Shown here: one piece after another, positions 1-7,419 of the stretch
How the letters are laid out: every line of letters begins with the position of its first letter
Position numbering within the stretch: the first letter of the stretch is position 1
From: Enterobacter genomosp. O
GTDB taxonomy: Bacteria > Pseudomonadota > Gammaproteobacteria > Enterobacterales > Enterobacteriaceae
Reading direction: 5' to 3'
Length of the DNA: 64,000 bases
Assembly (NCBI RefSeq): GCF_001022965.1
Contig: NZ_LECZ01000024.1
Location: 1-64,000, forward strand
Made by a program: the position numbers and the translations under genes
The notes under the pieces: model-generated
What the model was told of the DNA's origin: nothing
Seen by the model: the letters and a program-made list of their open reading frames with translations, nothing else
Databases searched by the model: none

Positions 1-49
1 TGACATACGGATTAACAGTCCGCCGTTCTACCGACTGAACTACAGAGGA
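1..49 (-). tRNA. tRNA-Asn (GTT), 5' part, cut by the window edge
   Basis: The reverse complement of these bases matches, base for base, the first 49 nucleotides of the complete tRNA-Asn at 1769-1844, including the D arm and the anticodon arm with GTT. The T arm and the 3' end lie outside the window. It faces away from the second copy, and yeeO lies between them. A strong promoter lies just upstream. Confidence 0.95.
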
Positions 50-67
50 ATCGTGTGAACGGGGCGC

Positions 68-96
68 ATATTATCGATGCTCCCCCATGATGTCAA
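68..96 (-). promoter_or_regulatory. Sigma-70 promoter of the left tRNA-Asn
   Basis: On the minus strand a perfect -35 box TTGACA (91-96) is followed after 17 bases by TAATAT (68-73). The discriminator after the -10 box is GCGCCCC. GC-rich discriminators are typical of stable-RNA promoters under stringent control; that regulation is inferred from the family of promoters. Confidence 0.8.
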
Positions 97-152
97 AGGC
101 AGAATGCATATTTCCGATCGTTTGCCGAATAATTCTCCATTTCGCGCAATTG

Positions 153-1574
153 TCAGGCATTTTTCCGCGGATATTTCCACAGCCAGCGCCCGCTAACCAT
201 ACGCCAGTAGAACAGCGCGCCCCGCACGGCCCAGTCAAGGAACATCCCCAGCCAGACGCCGATAACGCCCCATCCGAGCATCACCCCGAGCGTATACCCC
301 GCGATAACGCGACAACCCCACATGCCGAGCATCGATACCCACATCGCAAAGCGGGCATCGCGCGCGCCTTTCAGCCCGGCGGGCAGAACCCATGAGGCCG
401 CCCAGATGGGCATAAAGGCCGCGTTGAGCCAGATGAGGATCTTAACGACCTCTTTAACATCATCTTCATGGGTATAGAACGAGGCCATCAGCCCGGCAAA
501 CGGCGCGGTGCCCCAGGCGATCAGGGTCAGCCCAATGGTCGACAGCCAGAACACGTGACGCAGCTGCCGCTCCGCCTGCCCTATTTGCCCTTTCCCGAGC
601 CGTTTACCCGTGATGATGGTCGAAGCCGAACCCAGCGCGTTACCCGGCAGGTTAATCAGCGAGGCGATCGAAAAGGCGATAAAGTTACCGGCGATGACGT
701 CAGTCCCCATCCCGGCGACAAACATCTGCGTGAGTAGCTTCCCGCCGTTAAACAGCACCGATTCAATGCTCGCGGGAATGCCGATCCCCATCACTTCCCA
801 GATAATGGCGAAATTAAAGGGGCGGAAATAGCTTTTCAGCGTAAGACGCAGCGAAGGCGTGATCCCCGCCATCAGCACCCCGATGATGGCCACCGCGCCA
901 ATATAGCGTGAAATGGTTAACCCCAGTCCGGCACCGACGAACCCCAGCCCTTCCCAGGAGAACACGCCGTAGATCAGCACGCTGCTGATGATGATATTCA
1001 GGATATTCATCCCGCCGTTGATCAGCAGCGGGATTTTGGTGTTGCCTGCCCCGCGCAGCGCGCCGCTACCAATCAGCGCAATGGCCGCCGCCGGATAGCT
1101 TAAGACGGTCATTTCCAGGTAGGTCAGCGCCAGGTCTTTAACCTCGTTCGTGGCTTCCCCGGCGACAAAGTCGATAATCTCTTTACCGAAATAGTGGATC
1201 ACCGCCGCCAGAACGATCGAAAAAATGGTCATGATCATCAGCGACTGACGGGCCGCCTCGCGCGCGCGCTTGGGGTCAAGCTTGCCGAGGCTAAAGGCCA
1301 CCACCACCGTCGTTCCGAGGTCTATGGCGGCAAAGAACGAGATCACCACCATGTTAAAGCTGTCCGCCAGCCCGACCCCAGCCATCGCCTCTTTCCCCAG
1401 CCAGCTCACCAGGAAGGTGCTCAGGACCCCCATCAGCAGAACGCAGGTATTTTCCAGAAAGATAGGCACAGCAAGAGGGGTGATTTCACGCCAGAACAGA
1501 ACACGATAGCTTTTACGTTTTGCATACCATGGCGTGCGCGTTATCGCCTGGCGTAAGGAGGCAGTGACGTTCAA
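153..1574 (-). CDS. yeeO: MATE family efflux transporter YeeO
   Basis: This 473-residue inner-membrane protein has the twelve hydrophobic segments and the two-half layout of the MATE (MatE) family. It is close to E. coli YeeO, which exports flavins (FMN/FAD) and has been linked to dipeptide export. E. coli YeeO carries a longer N-terminus, which is not available here because an in-frame stop lies ten codons upstream. The only usable start is TTG at 1574, preceded by AAGG at a spacing of six bases (ATT just before it is a less likely choice). The gene stands alone between two outward-facing tRNA-Asn genes. Substrate assignment rests on the E. coli homologue. Confidence 0.9.
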   Translation of the reverse strand: MNVTASLRQAITRTPWYAKRKSYRVLFWREITPLAVPIFLENTCVLLMGVLSTFLVSWLGKEAMAGVGLADSFNMVVISFFAAIDLGTTVVVAFSLGKLDPKRAREAARQSLMIMTIFSIVLAAVIHYFGKEIIDFVAGEATNEVKDLALTYLEMTVLSYPAAAIALIGSGALRGAGNTKIPLLINGGMNILNIIISSVLIYGVFSWEGLGFVGAGLGLTISRYIGAVAIIGVLMAGITPSLRLTLKSYFRPFNFAIIWEVMGIGIPASIESVLFNGGKLLTQMFVAGMGTDVIAGNFIAFSIASLINLPGNALGSASTIITGKRLGKGQIGQAERQLRHVFWLSTIGLTLIAWGTAPFAGLMASFYTHEDDVKEVVKILIWLNAAFMPIWAASWVLPAGLKGARDARFAMWVSMLGMWGCRVIAGYTLGVMLGWGVIGVWLGMFLDWAVRGALFYWRMVSGRWLWKYPRKNA

Positions 1575-1724
1575 AATGGACCTTAGAGAGAAAAGTTGAA
1601 ACTACATTTCAAATGATGGGGGACAAATGCTCATCCTGCAAAGTATTTTCCAGAAAAAGATGTGTGGATTTACAACAAACTGACGACAGAATCAGCAATC
1701 GGTCGATTTTCTCTAAGATCAGGT

Positions 1725-1752
1725 TTGACAAAACTTTTTTCGCCGCTAAGAT
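1725..1752 (+). promoter_or_regulatory. Sigma-70 promoter of the right tRNA-Asn
   Basis: TTGACA at 1725-1730 and TAAGAT at 1747-1752 are separated by 16 bases. The predicted start falls about ten bases before the mature tRNA at 1769. Confidence 0.75.
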
Positions 1753-1768
1753 AAGCCTCCACAACGAT

Positions 1769-1844
1769 TCCTCTGTAGTTCAGTCGGTAGAACGGCGGAC
1801 TGTTAATCCGTATGTCACTGGTTCGAGTCCAGTCAGAGGAGCCA
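1769..1844 (+). tRNA. tRNA-Asn (anticodon GTT)
   Basis: This is a complete 76-base cloverleaf. The acceptor strand TCCTCTG pairs with CAGAGGA, the anticodon loop reads CTGTTAA, the T loop is GTTCGAGTCC, and CCA is encoded. Its first 49 bases are repeated in inverse orientation at 1-49. The 3' end is followed by a terminator and not by an integrase, so this copy is an unoccupied potential integration site. Confidence 0.98.
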
Positions 1845-1850
1845 AATTTA

Positions 1851-1878
1851 AAAAGCCTGCTTTTAAAGCAGGCTTTTT
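1851..1878 (+). terminator. Rho-independent terminator after tRNA-Asn
   Basis: The stem AAAGCCTGCTTT pairs with AAAGCAGGCTTT and runs into a T tract. It sits seven bases after the tRNA and only about 20 bases before the next start codon. Confidence 0.85.
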
Positions 1879-1897
1879 GCTTTGCGGGTGAGGGAAA

Positions 1898-2233
1898 ATG
1901 AACGCTCTGTTTGTCTACGGCACGCTGCGTCCGGGCCACTCTAATGCGCATATTCTTGAAAACATTGGCGGTGAATGGTTGGCTGGCTTCGTATCCGGCA
2001 CGTTTTACGAGCGAGGTTGGGGTGCTGCGGCAGACTTCCCGGGGATTGTGCTCCACCCTGACGGACCCCGCGTTGAAGGCTATCTGTTTATCTCGGATAA
2101 CCTTGCCGCACACTGGCAAATGCTGGATGAATTTGAAGACGGCTACGATCGGGTTGAGGTCACGGTAACCACCCTCGAAGGCAAACAGGTTAATGCCTGG
2201 ATTTATCAGCTACAGCCGCGTTCTGAATCATAA
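1898..2233 (+). CDS. Gamma-glutamylcyclotransferase (AIG2/YtfP-like) family protein
   Basis: This 111-residue protein opens with the family signature, a strand followed by YGTLRPG (about residues 6-12), the substrate-binding loop of AIG2-like/gamma-glutamylcyclotransferase folds. It also has the later DEFEDGY segment (about residues 75-81) that usually carries the catalytic glutamate. Family members act on gamma-glutamyl amines or peptides, but the substrate of this protein cannot be told from sequence. The start ATG has GAGGG four bases upstream. It sits 20 bases after the tRNA-Asn terminator with no room for an independent promoter except across that hairpin. A shared terminator with yeeX follows. 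Confidence 0.75.
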   Translation: MNALFVYGTLRPGHSNAHILENIGGEWLAGFVSGTFYERGWGAAADFPGIVLHPDGPRVEGYLFISDNLAAHWQMLDEFEDGYDRVEVTVTTLEGKQVNAWIYQLQPRSES

Positions 2234-2265
2234 AAAAAGGCTCTCTGTCACCAGAGAGCCTTTTT
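2233..2265. terminator. Bidirectional terminator between the YtfP-like gene and yeeX
   Basis: A run of A, the stem GGCTCTCTG...CAGAGAGCC and a run of T form a symmetric hairpin between two convergent genes. Confidence 0.85.
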
Positions 2266-2280
2266 CACTATTCGCTGCGA

Positions 2281-2616
2281 TTATTCGCTTTTTGCTTCGC
2301 CGTTCTTGATTTCGCCCATCACTTTCAGCTTCTTAGAGATGTCACGACGCTCTTTGGACAGCTCAGCGTTTTTGATGATGTAGTCATCAACGCGGTCTTC
2401 ATAGTCGCTCTTCATGCTGGCGATGATGCCCTGAATAGCTTCAACGCTCATACCTGGCTTGATGTAGTCGCTCAGGTTGTCGAGCAGCAGAACACGCTTC
2501 TGGTTGTCACGGATCTTCTTCTCAACGTCCTGGATTTCACGCTGCAGTTTATTTTTGCGGCGGAACAGGCGGACGAATTCCAGAACATCCTGGAACGAAG
2601 GCTTGGTAGTTTCCAT
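2281..2616 (-). CDS. yeeX: DUF496 family protein YeeX
   Basis: This 111-residue, highly charged, helix-rich protein is nearly identical to E. coli YeeX over its whole length. It has no membrane segment or signal peptide and looks like a cytoplasmic coiled-coil protein (long Lys/Glu/Arg heptads at about residues 18-45 and 75-105). The family's molecular function is not established. The start is ATG at 2616 with an AGGGG ribosome-binding site. It lies 158 bases from yeeA on the same strand and ends at a bidirectional terminator, so it is probably transcribed from its own promoter in that gap. Confidence 0.9.
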   Translation of the reverse strand: METTKPSFQDVLEFVRLFRRKNKLQREIQDVEKKIRDNQKRVLLLDNLSDYIKPGMSVEAIQGIIASMKSDYEDRVDDYIIKNAELSKERRDISKKLKVMGEIKNGEAKSE

Positions 2617-2774
2617 TTTTACACCCCTGATAATGTGAGATTCGGATTCGTTAAGGCAACCGTTGTAACAATAACCTTACTGACAGCGGCTGCGAATGAC
2701 AATGAGTATATCGTTTAAAGCTATCATAACCCCAATTGCTGCTGAATCGAAGCAGCAGGCGTCACATACGCCTT

Positions 2775-3833
2775 TTATTTGCGCAGCGCCCGGCAAATAA
2801 GATGCGATAGCAGCTCAAGCTGACGCGCCAGTTCCATACTCAGCCAGACATAGCCGTGAATAGGCGTTTCTGCCACGTTATCGCTCTGACGTTCATTGAT
2901 TAACTGCTTCAGCTCCGCAACGATCTCATTCAGCCGCTCGCTGTTCGCCAGTATCGGCTGCGGGTTACCTTCATAGAGCGCATGGGCGATGGTCAACAAC
3001 GTTTGCTGCGTCATCTGCTGGGTCTCTTTGAGGGTCTGCGCGTTAAGCATCAGCAGATGGCTGGGGCGCGAGGCCCAGTGCGCGTTGATTTGCAGTTCAA
3101 GCATGCAGACCAGGTTGCGGCTTACCGTCTGGATGGCTTCGAAAATCGCTTTCTGAATATGGGTTTCTTTGCTGGCGGGCGTGATCAGGCCGCGCATTTT
3201 GACCACGTCGTTGAGGATCGTTTGCAGATGCTTTTCCAGCCGGGGACGCTCAACCAGGTTGGGGGAAAAACCGGCCTGATAGACGCGGTTAAACGCGGTG
3301 ACGTAGTTGGCCATCTGAATGCGCCAGTGCAGAAAAGCGCGCTGCGGCCAGATACCGGTAAAGAGCATAGCCAGCAGTGACCCCAGAATGACATCCCCGC
3401 TTCGCCACAGCGCGGTGGTCATATCTCCGGCGGGCGCACCAACCACCACCGCGAGAGTAATCCCGATCAGCAGCGCCTGATACGGTCTTTTGCCCAATGC
3501 CAGCCAGCCGCACAGGAACATGGCGGCACCGCACCATGCCAGCATAACCGGAAACGAGATAAGCTCCAGCTTCAGGGCGATAAGCCCAAGTGCAGAGCCT
3601 AAAACGGTCCCGCCAATTCGCTCGAAGGCGCGCGGGACAACGTTTCCCCAAAACGAGATGGGCCCCATCACCACCACCAGCGTGATCAGCGGCCACGTCC
3701 CTTCCGGAACATCCAGCAAGCGGACCAGGACAAACGTCAACACGAACGCCAGCGCGATGCGACATCCATGCACCACGCGGTAGTGTTTGTACAAGCGAAT
3801 TTCAAAAGGGGTTAATGATTTGTCGGGACGCAC
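2775..3833 (-). CDS. yeeA: FUSC-family inner-membrane protein YeeA
   Basis: This 352-residue protein matches E. coli YeeA in length and sequence. An N-terminal block of five or six membrane helices (about residues 15-165) is followed by a long helical cytoplasmic domain. This layout is that of the FUSC/aromatic acid exporter family (relatives of AaeB and YccS). Its substrate is unknown. The start chosen is GTG at 3833: GGAG lies seven bases upstream, and the N-terminus then aligns with that of the E. coli protein. A longer reading adding eight residues has no such support. Confidence 0.88.
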   Translation of the reverse strand: MRPDKSLTPFEIRLYKHYRVVHGCRIALAFVLTFVLVRLLDVPEGTWPLITLVVVMGPISFWGNVVPRAFERIGGTVLGSALGLIALKLELISFPVMLAWCGAAMFLCGWLALGKRPYQALLIGITLAVVVGAPAGDMTTALWRSGDVILGSLLAMLFTGIWPQRAFLHWRIQMANYVTAFNRVYQAGFSPNLVERPRLEKHLQTILNDVVKMRGLITPASKETHIQKAIFEAIQTVSRNLVCMLELQINAHWASRPSHLLMLNAQTLKETQQMTQQTLLTIAHALYEGNPQPILANSERLNEIVAELKQLINERQSDNVAETPIHGYVWLSMELARQLELLSHLICRALRK

Positions 3834-3878
3834 ACCCGCTCTCCAGCTACACGGCAAATCACAATTGTACTGTGTTTT

Positions 3879-3904
3879 CAGCCGGGCGGATCGCTCCCGG
3901 CTGA
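3879..3904. repeat. Inverted repeat between yeeA and sbmC
   Basis: CAGCCGGG and CCCGGCTG form a perfect stem with a ten-base loop, 21 bases downstream of the sbmC stop. It is flanked by T on the left and A on the right on the plus strand, so neither strand shows a T tract after the stem. It could slow or end sbmC transcription but is not a standard terminator. Confidence 0.45.
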
Positions 3905-3925
3905 AAAACCCTTCATTTAGCAGGC

Positions 3926-4399
3926 TTAAACCGCTTTGTGCTCTACTGCGATAAACATTTCGATATCCCAGTAGCCGTCCGCATTACCGTCATTGAGATA
4001 GCGCTCGAAGCAGGGTTTAAGCGCCATCTGGTATTTATTGTCCTGCAGGAGGGAATTAAAGAACTGATACCACGGCGTGGCGAAGTCGTAGTTTTCCACG
4101 CGCGCCGTCGCTACGGCATAATCACCGGCCGCGATTTCCGTCATCATGACGCCTTCGCTGTTTTCCGGGATAACGAAATCGTCCGGTACCGTGACGGCCG
4201 TATCGCAGCGCAGTTTTTCTGCCGGGACCTCATCCGGGTTATCGTAGTAGACCGCAACCCACTCCAGCGGCTCAATGTGACGCCCGTCGACCCACATCAC
4301 CAGCTGTTCAAAGCCCTGTTTTACCGTTTGTTCCCACGGTCCGACCAAATGAAAACCGGCAATTTTACGTTTCTGTTGCTGCTTAATGCTGTAGTCCAT
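3926..4399 (-). CDS. sbmC: DNA gyrase inhibitor SbmC (GyrI)
   Basis: This 157-residue protein is the same length as E. coli SbmC/GyrI, which binds gyrase and protects cells from gyrase poisons such as microcin B17. The whole protein is a GyrI-like (AraC effector-binding) domain: the conserved [11 protein letters not shown] stretch lies near residue 17, and the C-terminal part ends with GYWDIEM. The start at 4399 has GGAGG four bases upstream. A start eleven codons earlier would cross the operator and was not used. A LexA-like site sits just upstream, in line with the known SOS control of sbmC. Confidence 0.93.
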   Translation of the reverse strand: MDYSIKQQQKRKIAGFHLVGPWEQTVKQGFEQLVMWVDGRHIEPLEWVAVYYDNPDEVPAEKLRCDTAVTVPDDFVIPENSEGVMMTEIAAGDYAVATARVENYDFATPWYQFFNSLLQDNKYQMALKPCFERYLNDGNADGYWDIEMFIAVEHKAV

Positions 4400-4416
4400 G
4401 CTGCCTCCATTTATTA

Positions 4417-4432
4417 CTGTATATTTATACAC
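4417..4432 (-). promoter_or_regulatory. LexA-binding site (SOS box) of sbmC
   Basis: Read on the minus strand, GTGTATAAATATACAG matches the CTGT-N8-ACAG consensus with one base of the left half-site altered (GTGT). It overlaps the predicted -10 box of sbmC (4431-4436), where bound LexA would block polymerase. Confidence 0.75.
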
Positions 4433-4460
4433 TATAAAGCGGATTCTGGCCGATCGGCAA
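4431..4460 (-). promoter_or_regulatory. Predicted sbmC promoter
   Basis: TTGCCG (4455-4460) and TATAGT (4431-4436) are 18 bases apart on the minus strand. The -10 box overlaps the LexA site by two bases. The boxes are plausible but not strong. Confidence 0.5.
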
Positions 4461-4480
4461 ACGTGAAGTGTTTATTATGT

Positions 4481-4510
4481 GAGCAGACTCGCAACCCTGC
4501 CAGTCTGCTC
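4481..4510 (-). terminator. Hairpin after dacD, possible terminator
   Basis: GAGCAGACT and AGTCTGCTC form a perfect nine-base stem with a twelve-base loop, starting nine bases after the dacD stop. It lacks a T tract, so termination here would be weak or Rho-assisted. Confidence 0.45.
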
Positions 4511-4518
4511 AGCAGCAG

Positions 4519-5685
4519 TTAAAGCGTGTGGTGCAGATAATCGCTCATGCGGGAGAACAGGCCGCCTTTATCAACGGCTTCCAGCGTCACCAGCGGCCAG
4601 TGGGCTACCACCTTGTCGCGGTCATAGAGCTGGATCTCCCCGACCCGCTGATGCGCGGCAATTGGCGCTTCCAGCTCTTTTTTATCCAGCACGTATTTGG
4701 CTTTGATATTCGGCACTTCCGCTTTCGGCAGGGCCAGCCAGAAGTCCTGGTCGGTACCCAGCTTCACCTGCTCCTTATCGCCGTACCAGATACGCTCGGT
4801 CCCCACTTTTTTACCGTTGTGCAGGATCTGCACCGTATCGAAATTCTGCTGCCCCCAGTGCAGCAGTTTCCGGGCCTGGTCCTCGCGCCCTTTCGGGCTG
4901 TCCGCTCCCATTACCACCGCAATCAAGCGACGCTGGCCGTCAACGGCGGACGCAATCAGGTTAAAGCCTGCCCCCGAGGTATGCCCCGTTTTAAGCCCAT
5001 CCACGTTCATGGTTTTATCCCACAGCAGGCCGTTGCGGTTTTGCTGGGTGATCCCATTCCAGGTGAGGCTCTTTTCGCTGTACATATGGTAAAACTCAGG
5101 CTCGCCGTGGATGATGGCCCGGGAGAGTACGGCCAGGTCATAGGCAGAGCTGTGCTGGCCCGGCGCGTCGAGGCCGTGGACGGTTTCAAAGTGCGTATCG
5201 CGCAGGTTCAGCTTTTGCACGTAGTCGTTCATCATTTTCACAAACTGCGGCTGGCCGCCCGCCACGTGATCGGCCAGCGCCACGCAGGCATCGTTACCGG
5301 AATCGACAATCAGACCGCGGCTCAGATCGCGCACGGAAACGCGATCGCCCTCTTTCAGGAACATCAGCGACGAACCGTCAAAAACCGGGTTCCCTTTTGC
5401 CCAGGCATCACGTCCTACAGTGACAATGTCATCCGGCGTAATGCGATGGCTATCAATGGCCCGATCCACCACATAGCCCGTCATCAGCTTGGTAAGGCTC
5501 GCCGGATTGCGTTGTTGATGTTCGTTGCCCGCCGTTAAGATCTGACCAGTCGTGTAATCCATCAGCACCCAGGAGCCCGCCTGAATGGCCGGAGGCTGCG
5601 GCGAAAAATCCAGTGGTTCGGCCGCAAAAGCAGATGAGATACTCGAAGCGAGTAAAGAAACAGCAATAAACAGACGGCGTTTCAA
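4519..5685 (-). CDS. dacD: D-alanyl-D-alanine carboxypeptidase DacD (PBP6b)
   Basis: This 388-residue periplasmic class C penicillin-binding protein removes the terminal D-Ala from peptidoglycan pentapeptides. A signal peptide covers about residues 1-21 (cleavage near AFA-AE). The three active-site motifs are all present: SLTK with nucleophile Ser63 and Lys66, SGN at 129-131, and KTG at 232-234. A C-terminal beta-rich domain ends in an amphipathic helix (FSRMSDYLHHTL) that anchors the enzyme to the membrane. The start is TTG at 5685 with TGAGGA seven bases upstream. Its neighbours sbmC and sbcB are the same as in E. coli. Confidence 0.95.
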   Translation of the reverse strand: MKRRLFIAVSLLASSISSAFAAEPLDFSPQPPAIQAGSWVLMDYTTGQILTAGNEHQQRNPASLTKLMTGYVVDRAIDSHRITPDDIVTVGRDAWAKGNPVFDGSSLMFLKEGDRVSVRDLSRGLIVDSGNDACVALADHVAGGQPQFVKMMNDYVQKLNLRDTHFETVHGLDAPGQHSSAYDLAVLSRAIIHGEPEFYHMYSEKSLTWNGITQQNRNGLLWDKTMNVDGLKTGHTSGAGFNLIASAVDGQRRLIAVVMGADSPKGREDQARKLLHWGQQNFDTVQILHNGKKVGTERIWYGDKEQVKLGTDQDFWLALPKAEVPNIKAKYVLDKKELEAPIAAHQRVGEIQLYDRDKVVAHWPLVTLEAVDKGGLFSRMSDYLHHTL

Positions 5686-5895
5686 CGGTATATCCTCAGG
5701 TCATTAAAAATCGATGACCTTTTTACGGGAGTTCTGATGTCGTTACCTGGCTTAATTGCAAAAAAATGTGACAGGACGCAGATTTTCCGCTGAAGCTGGC
5801 GCGCAAATTTGTGTCACAACGGCGCTTTTTATTCGGTCTGACCCGCGCGATCGTTTACCATAGTGACGTCATTTTTTAACAGGATGGTATTACTG

Positions 5896-7320
5896 GTGTC
5901 TGACTCTGCCGCACGCCCGACTTTTTTGTTCCACGACTACGAAACCTTTGGCACTCACCCGGCGCTGGACCGACCGGCGCAATTTGCCGCCATCCGCACC
6001 GACGACGAATTCAACATCATTGGCGAGCCTGAGGTCTTCTACTGTAAGCCCGCTGATGACTACCTGCCGCAGCCGGGCGCGGTCATGGTCACCGGGATCA
6101 CGCCGCAGGAAGCGCGGGAAAAAGGCGTTAGCGAGGCAGAATTCGCCCGCCGCATCCACGACCTGTTCACCGTTCCCCATACCTGCGTGGTCGGTTACAA
6201 CAACATCCGTTTCGATGACGAAGTGACGCGCAACATCTTTTATCGCAACTTCTACGATCCCTACGCCTGGAGCTGGCAGAACCGCAATTCGCGCTGGGAT
6301 TTACTCGACATCATGCGCGCCTGCTATGCCCTGCGTCCTGAAGGCATCAACTGGCCGGAGAATGAGGAAGGGCTGACGAGCTTCCGGCTGGAGCACCTGA
6401 CGCGCGCCAACGGCATCGAGCACAGCAATGCCCACGACGCGATGGCCGACGTCTATGCCACCATTGCCATGGCGAGGCTGGTAAAAAGCGCGCAGCCAAG
6501 GCTGTTTGAGTATCTGCTGAGCCATCGCAGCAAGCAGAAATTAACCACGCTGATTGATGTGCCGCAGATGAAGCCGCTGGTGCATATTTCCGGTATGTTT
6601 GGCGCCTGGCGCGGCAATACCAGCTGGGTCGCGCCGCTGGCGTGGCATCCGGACAACCGTAATGCGGTCATCATGGTGGATTTAGCCGGCGACATTTCGC
6701 CTCTACTGGAGCTCGACAGCGATACCCTGCGCGAGCGGCTTTACACCCCGAAAAATGAACTCGGCGATCTGCCTGCGGTGCCGGTCAAACTGGTGCATAT
6801 CAATAAATGCCCGGTACTGGCGCAGGCGAATACGCTGCGCCCGGAAGATGCCGACAGGCTGGGCATTAACCGCCAGCACTGCCTCGATAATCTGAAAGTG
6901 CTGCGGGAAAACCCGCAGGTGCGCGAAAAAGTGGTCGCCATCTTTGCTGAAGCCGAGCCGTTCGTGCCGTCAGAAAACGTGGATGCCCAGCTGTACAACG
7001 GTTTCTTCAGCGATGCCGATCGCGCTGCCATGAATATCGTTCTGCAAACCGAGCCGCGTAACCTGCCGGCGCTGGATATCACTTTCGCCGATAAGCGCAT
7101 TGAAAAGCTGATATTTAACTACCGCGCGCGTAATTACCCCGGCACGCTGGATGAAGCGGAGCAGGAACGCTGGCTGCAGCATCGTCGCAACGTGTTTACG
7201 CCGGAGTATCTGCACAACTACGCACAGGAGCTGGAGATGCTTTACGGTCAATACGAAGGGAACGAAGAGAAGCAGGCGCTGCTCAAAGCGTTATTCAAGT
7301 ACGCGCAAGAGATAGTCTGA
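5896..7320 (+). CDS. sbcB: Exodeoxyribonuclease I (SbcB)
   Basis: This enzyme degrades single-stranded DNA 3' to 5' and acts in recombination and mismatch repair. The DEDDh exonuclease residues are visible: HDYETFG near residue 14, the NNIRFDDE stretch near residue 105, and NAHDAMAD near residue 180. The SH3-like and C-terminal domains that close around the DNA follow. I chose the GTG at 5896, which gives 474 residues and an N-terminus in register with the 475-residue E. coli protein. ATG codons at 5884 and 5863 are in frame but would add unconserved residues, and the one at 5884 has no room for a ribosome site. The gene is monocistronic, with a terminator behind it. Confidence 0.93.
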   Translation: MSDSAARPTFLFHDYETFGTHPALDRPAQFAAIRTDDEFNIIGEPEVFYCKPADDYLPQPGAVMVTGITPQEAREKGVSEAEFARRIHDLFTVPHTCVVGYNNIRFDDEVTRNIFYRNFYDPYAWSWQNRNSRWDLLDIMRACYALRPEGINWPENEEGLTSFRLEHLTRANGIEHSNAHDAMADVYATIAMARLVKSAQPRLFEYLLSHRSKQKLTTLIDVPQMKPLVHISGMFGAWRGNTSWVAPLAWHPDNRNAVIMVDLAGDISPLLELDSDTLRERLYTPKNELGDLPAVPVKLVHINKCPVLAQANTLRPEDADRLGINRQHCLDNLKVLRENPQVREKVVAIFAEAEPFVPSENVDAQLYNGFFSDADRAAMNIVLQTEPRNLPALDITFADKRIEKLIFNYRARNYPGTLDEAEQERWLQHRRNVFTPEYLHNYAQELEMLYGQYEGNEEKQALLKALFKYAQEIV

Positions 7321-7331
7321 GTGATGAGTAT

Positions 7332-7365
7332 AAAAAAGCCGGAGGCGATGTCTCCGGCTTTTTTT
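7332..7365 (+). terminator. Terminator of sbcB
   Basis: AAAAAAGCCGGAG and CTCCGGCTTTTTTT form a stem with a short loop eleven bases after the stop codon. The T run supports strong intrinsic termination, and the A run allows function in both directions. Confidence 0.88.
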
Positions 7366-7380
7366 GCCCCCTACGGGGTT

Positions 7381-7416
7381 TGTAGGTCGGGTAAGGCGTA
7401 GCCGCCACCCGACACA
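7381..7416. repeat. REP-type palindromic element
   Basis: TGTAGGTCGGGTAAGGCG continuing to CCACCCGACA is the classical enterobacterial REP shape: an imperfect palindrome with GTAGG at its head. It lies between the convergent genes sbcB and plaP. Confidence 0.7.
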
Positions 7417-7419
7417 GTA

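Noticed and set aside
4528..5538. 336-codon open frame on the plus strand opposite dacD
   Set aside because: dacD carries SxxK, SGN and KTG motifs on the other strand; the plus-strand frame has no recognisable content or ribosome site.
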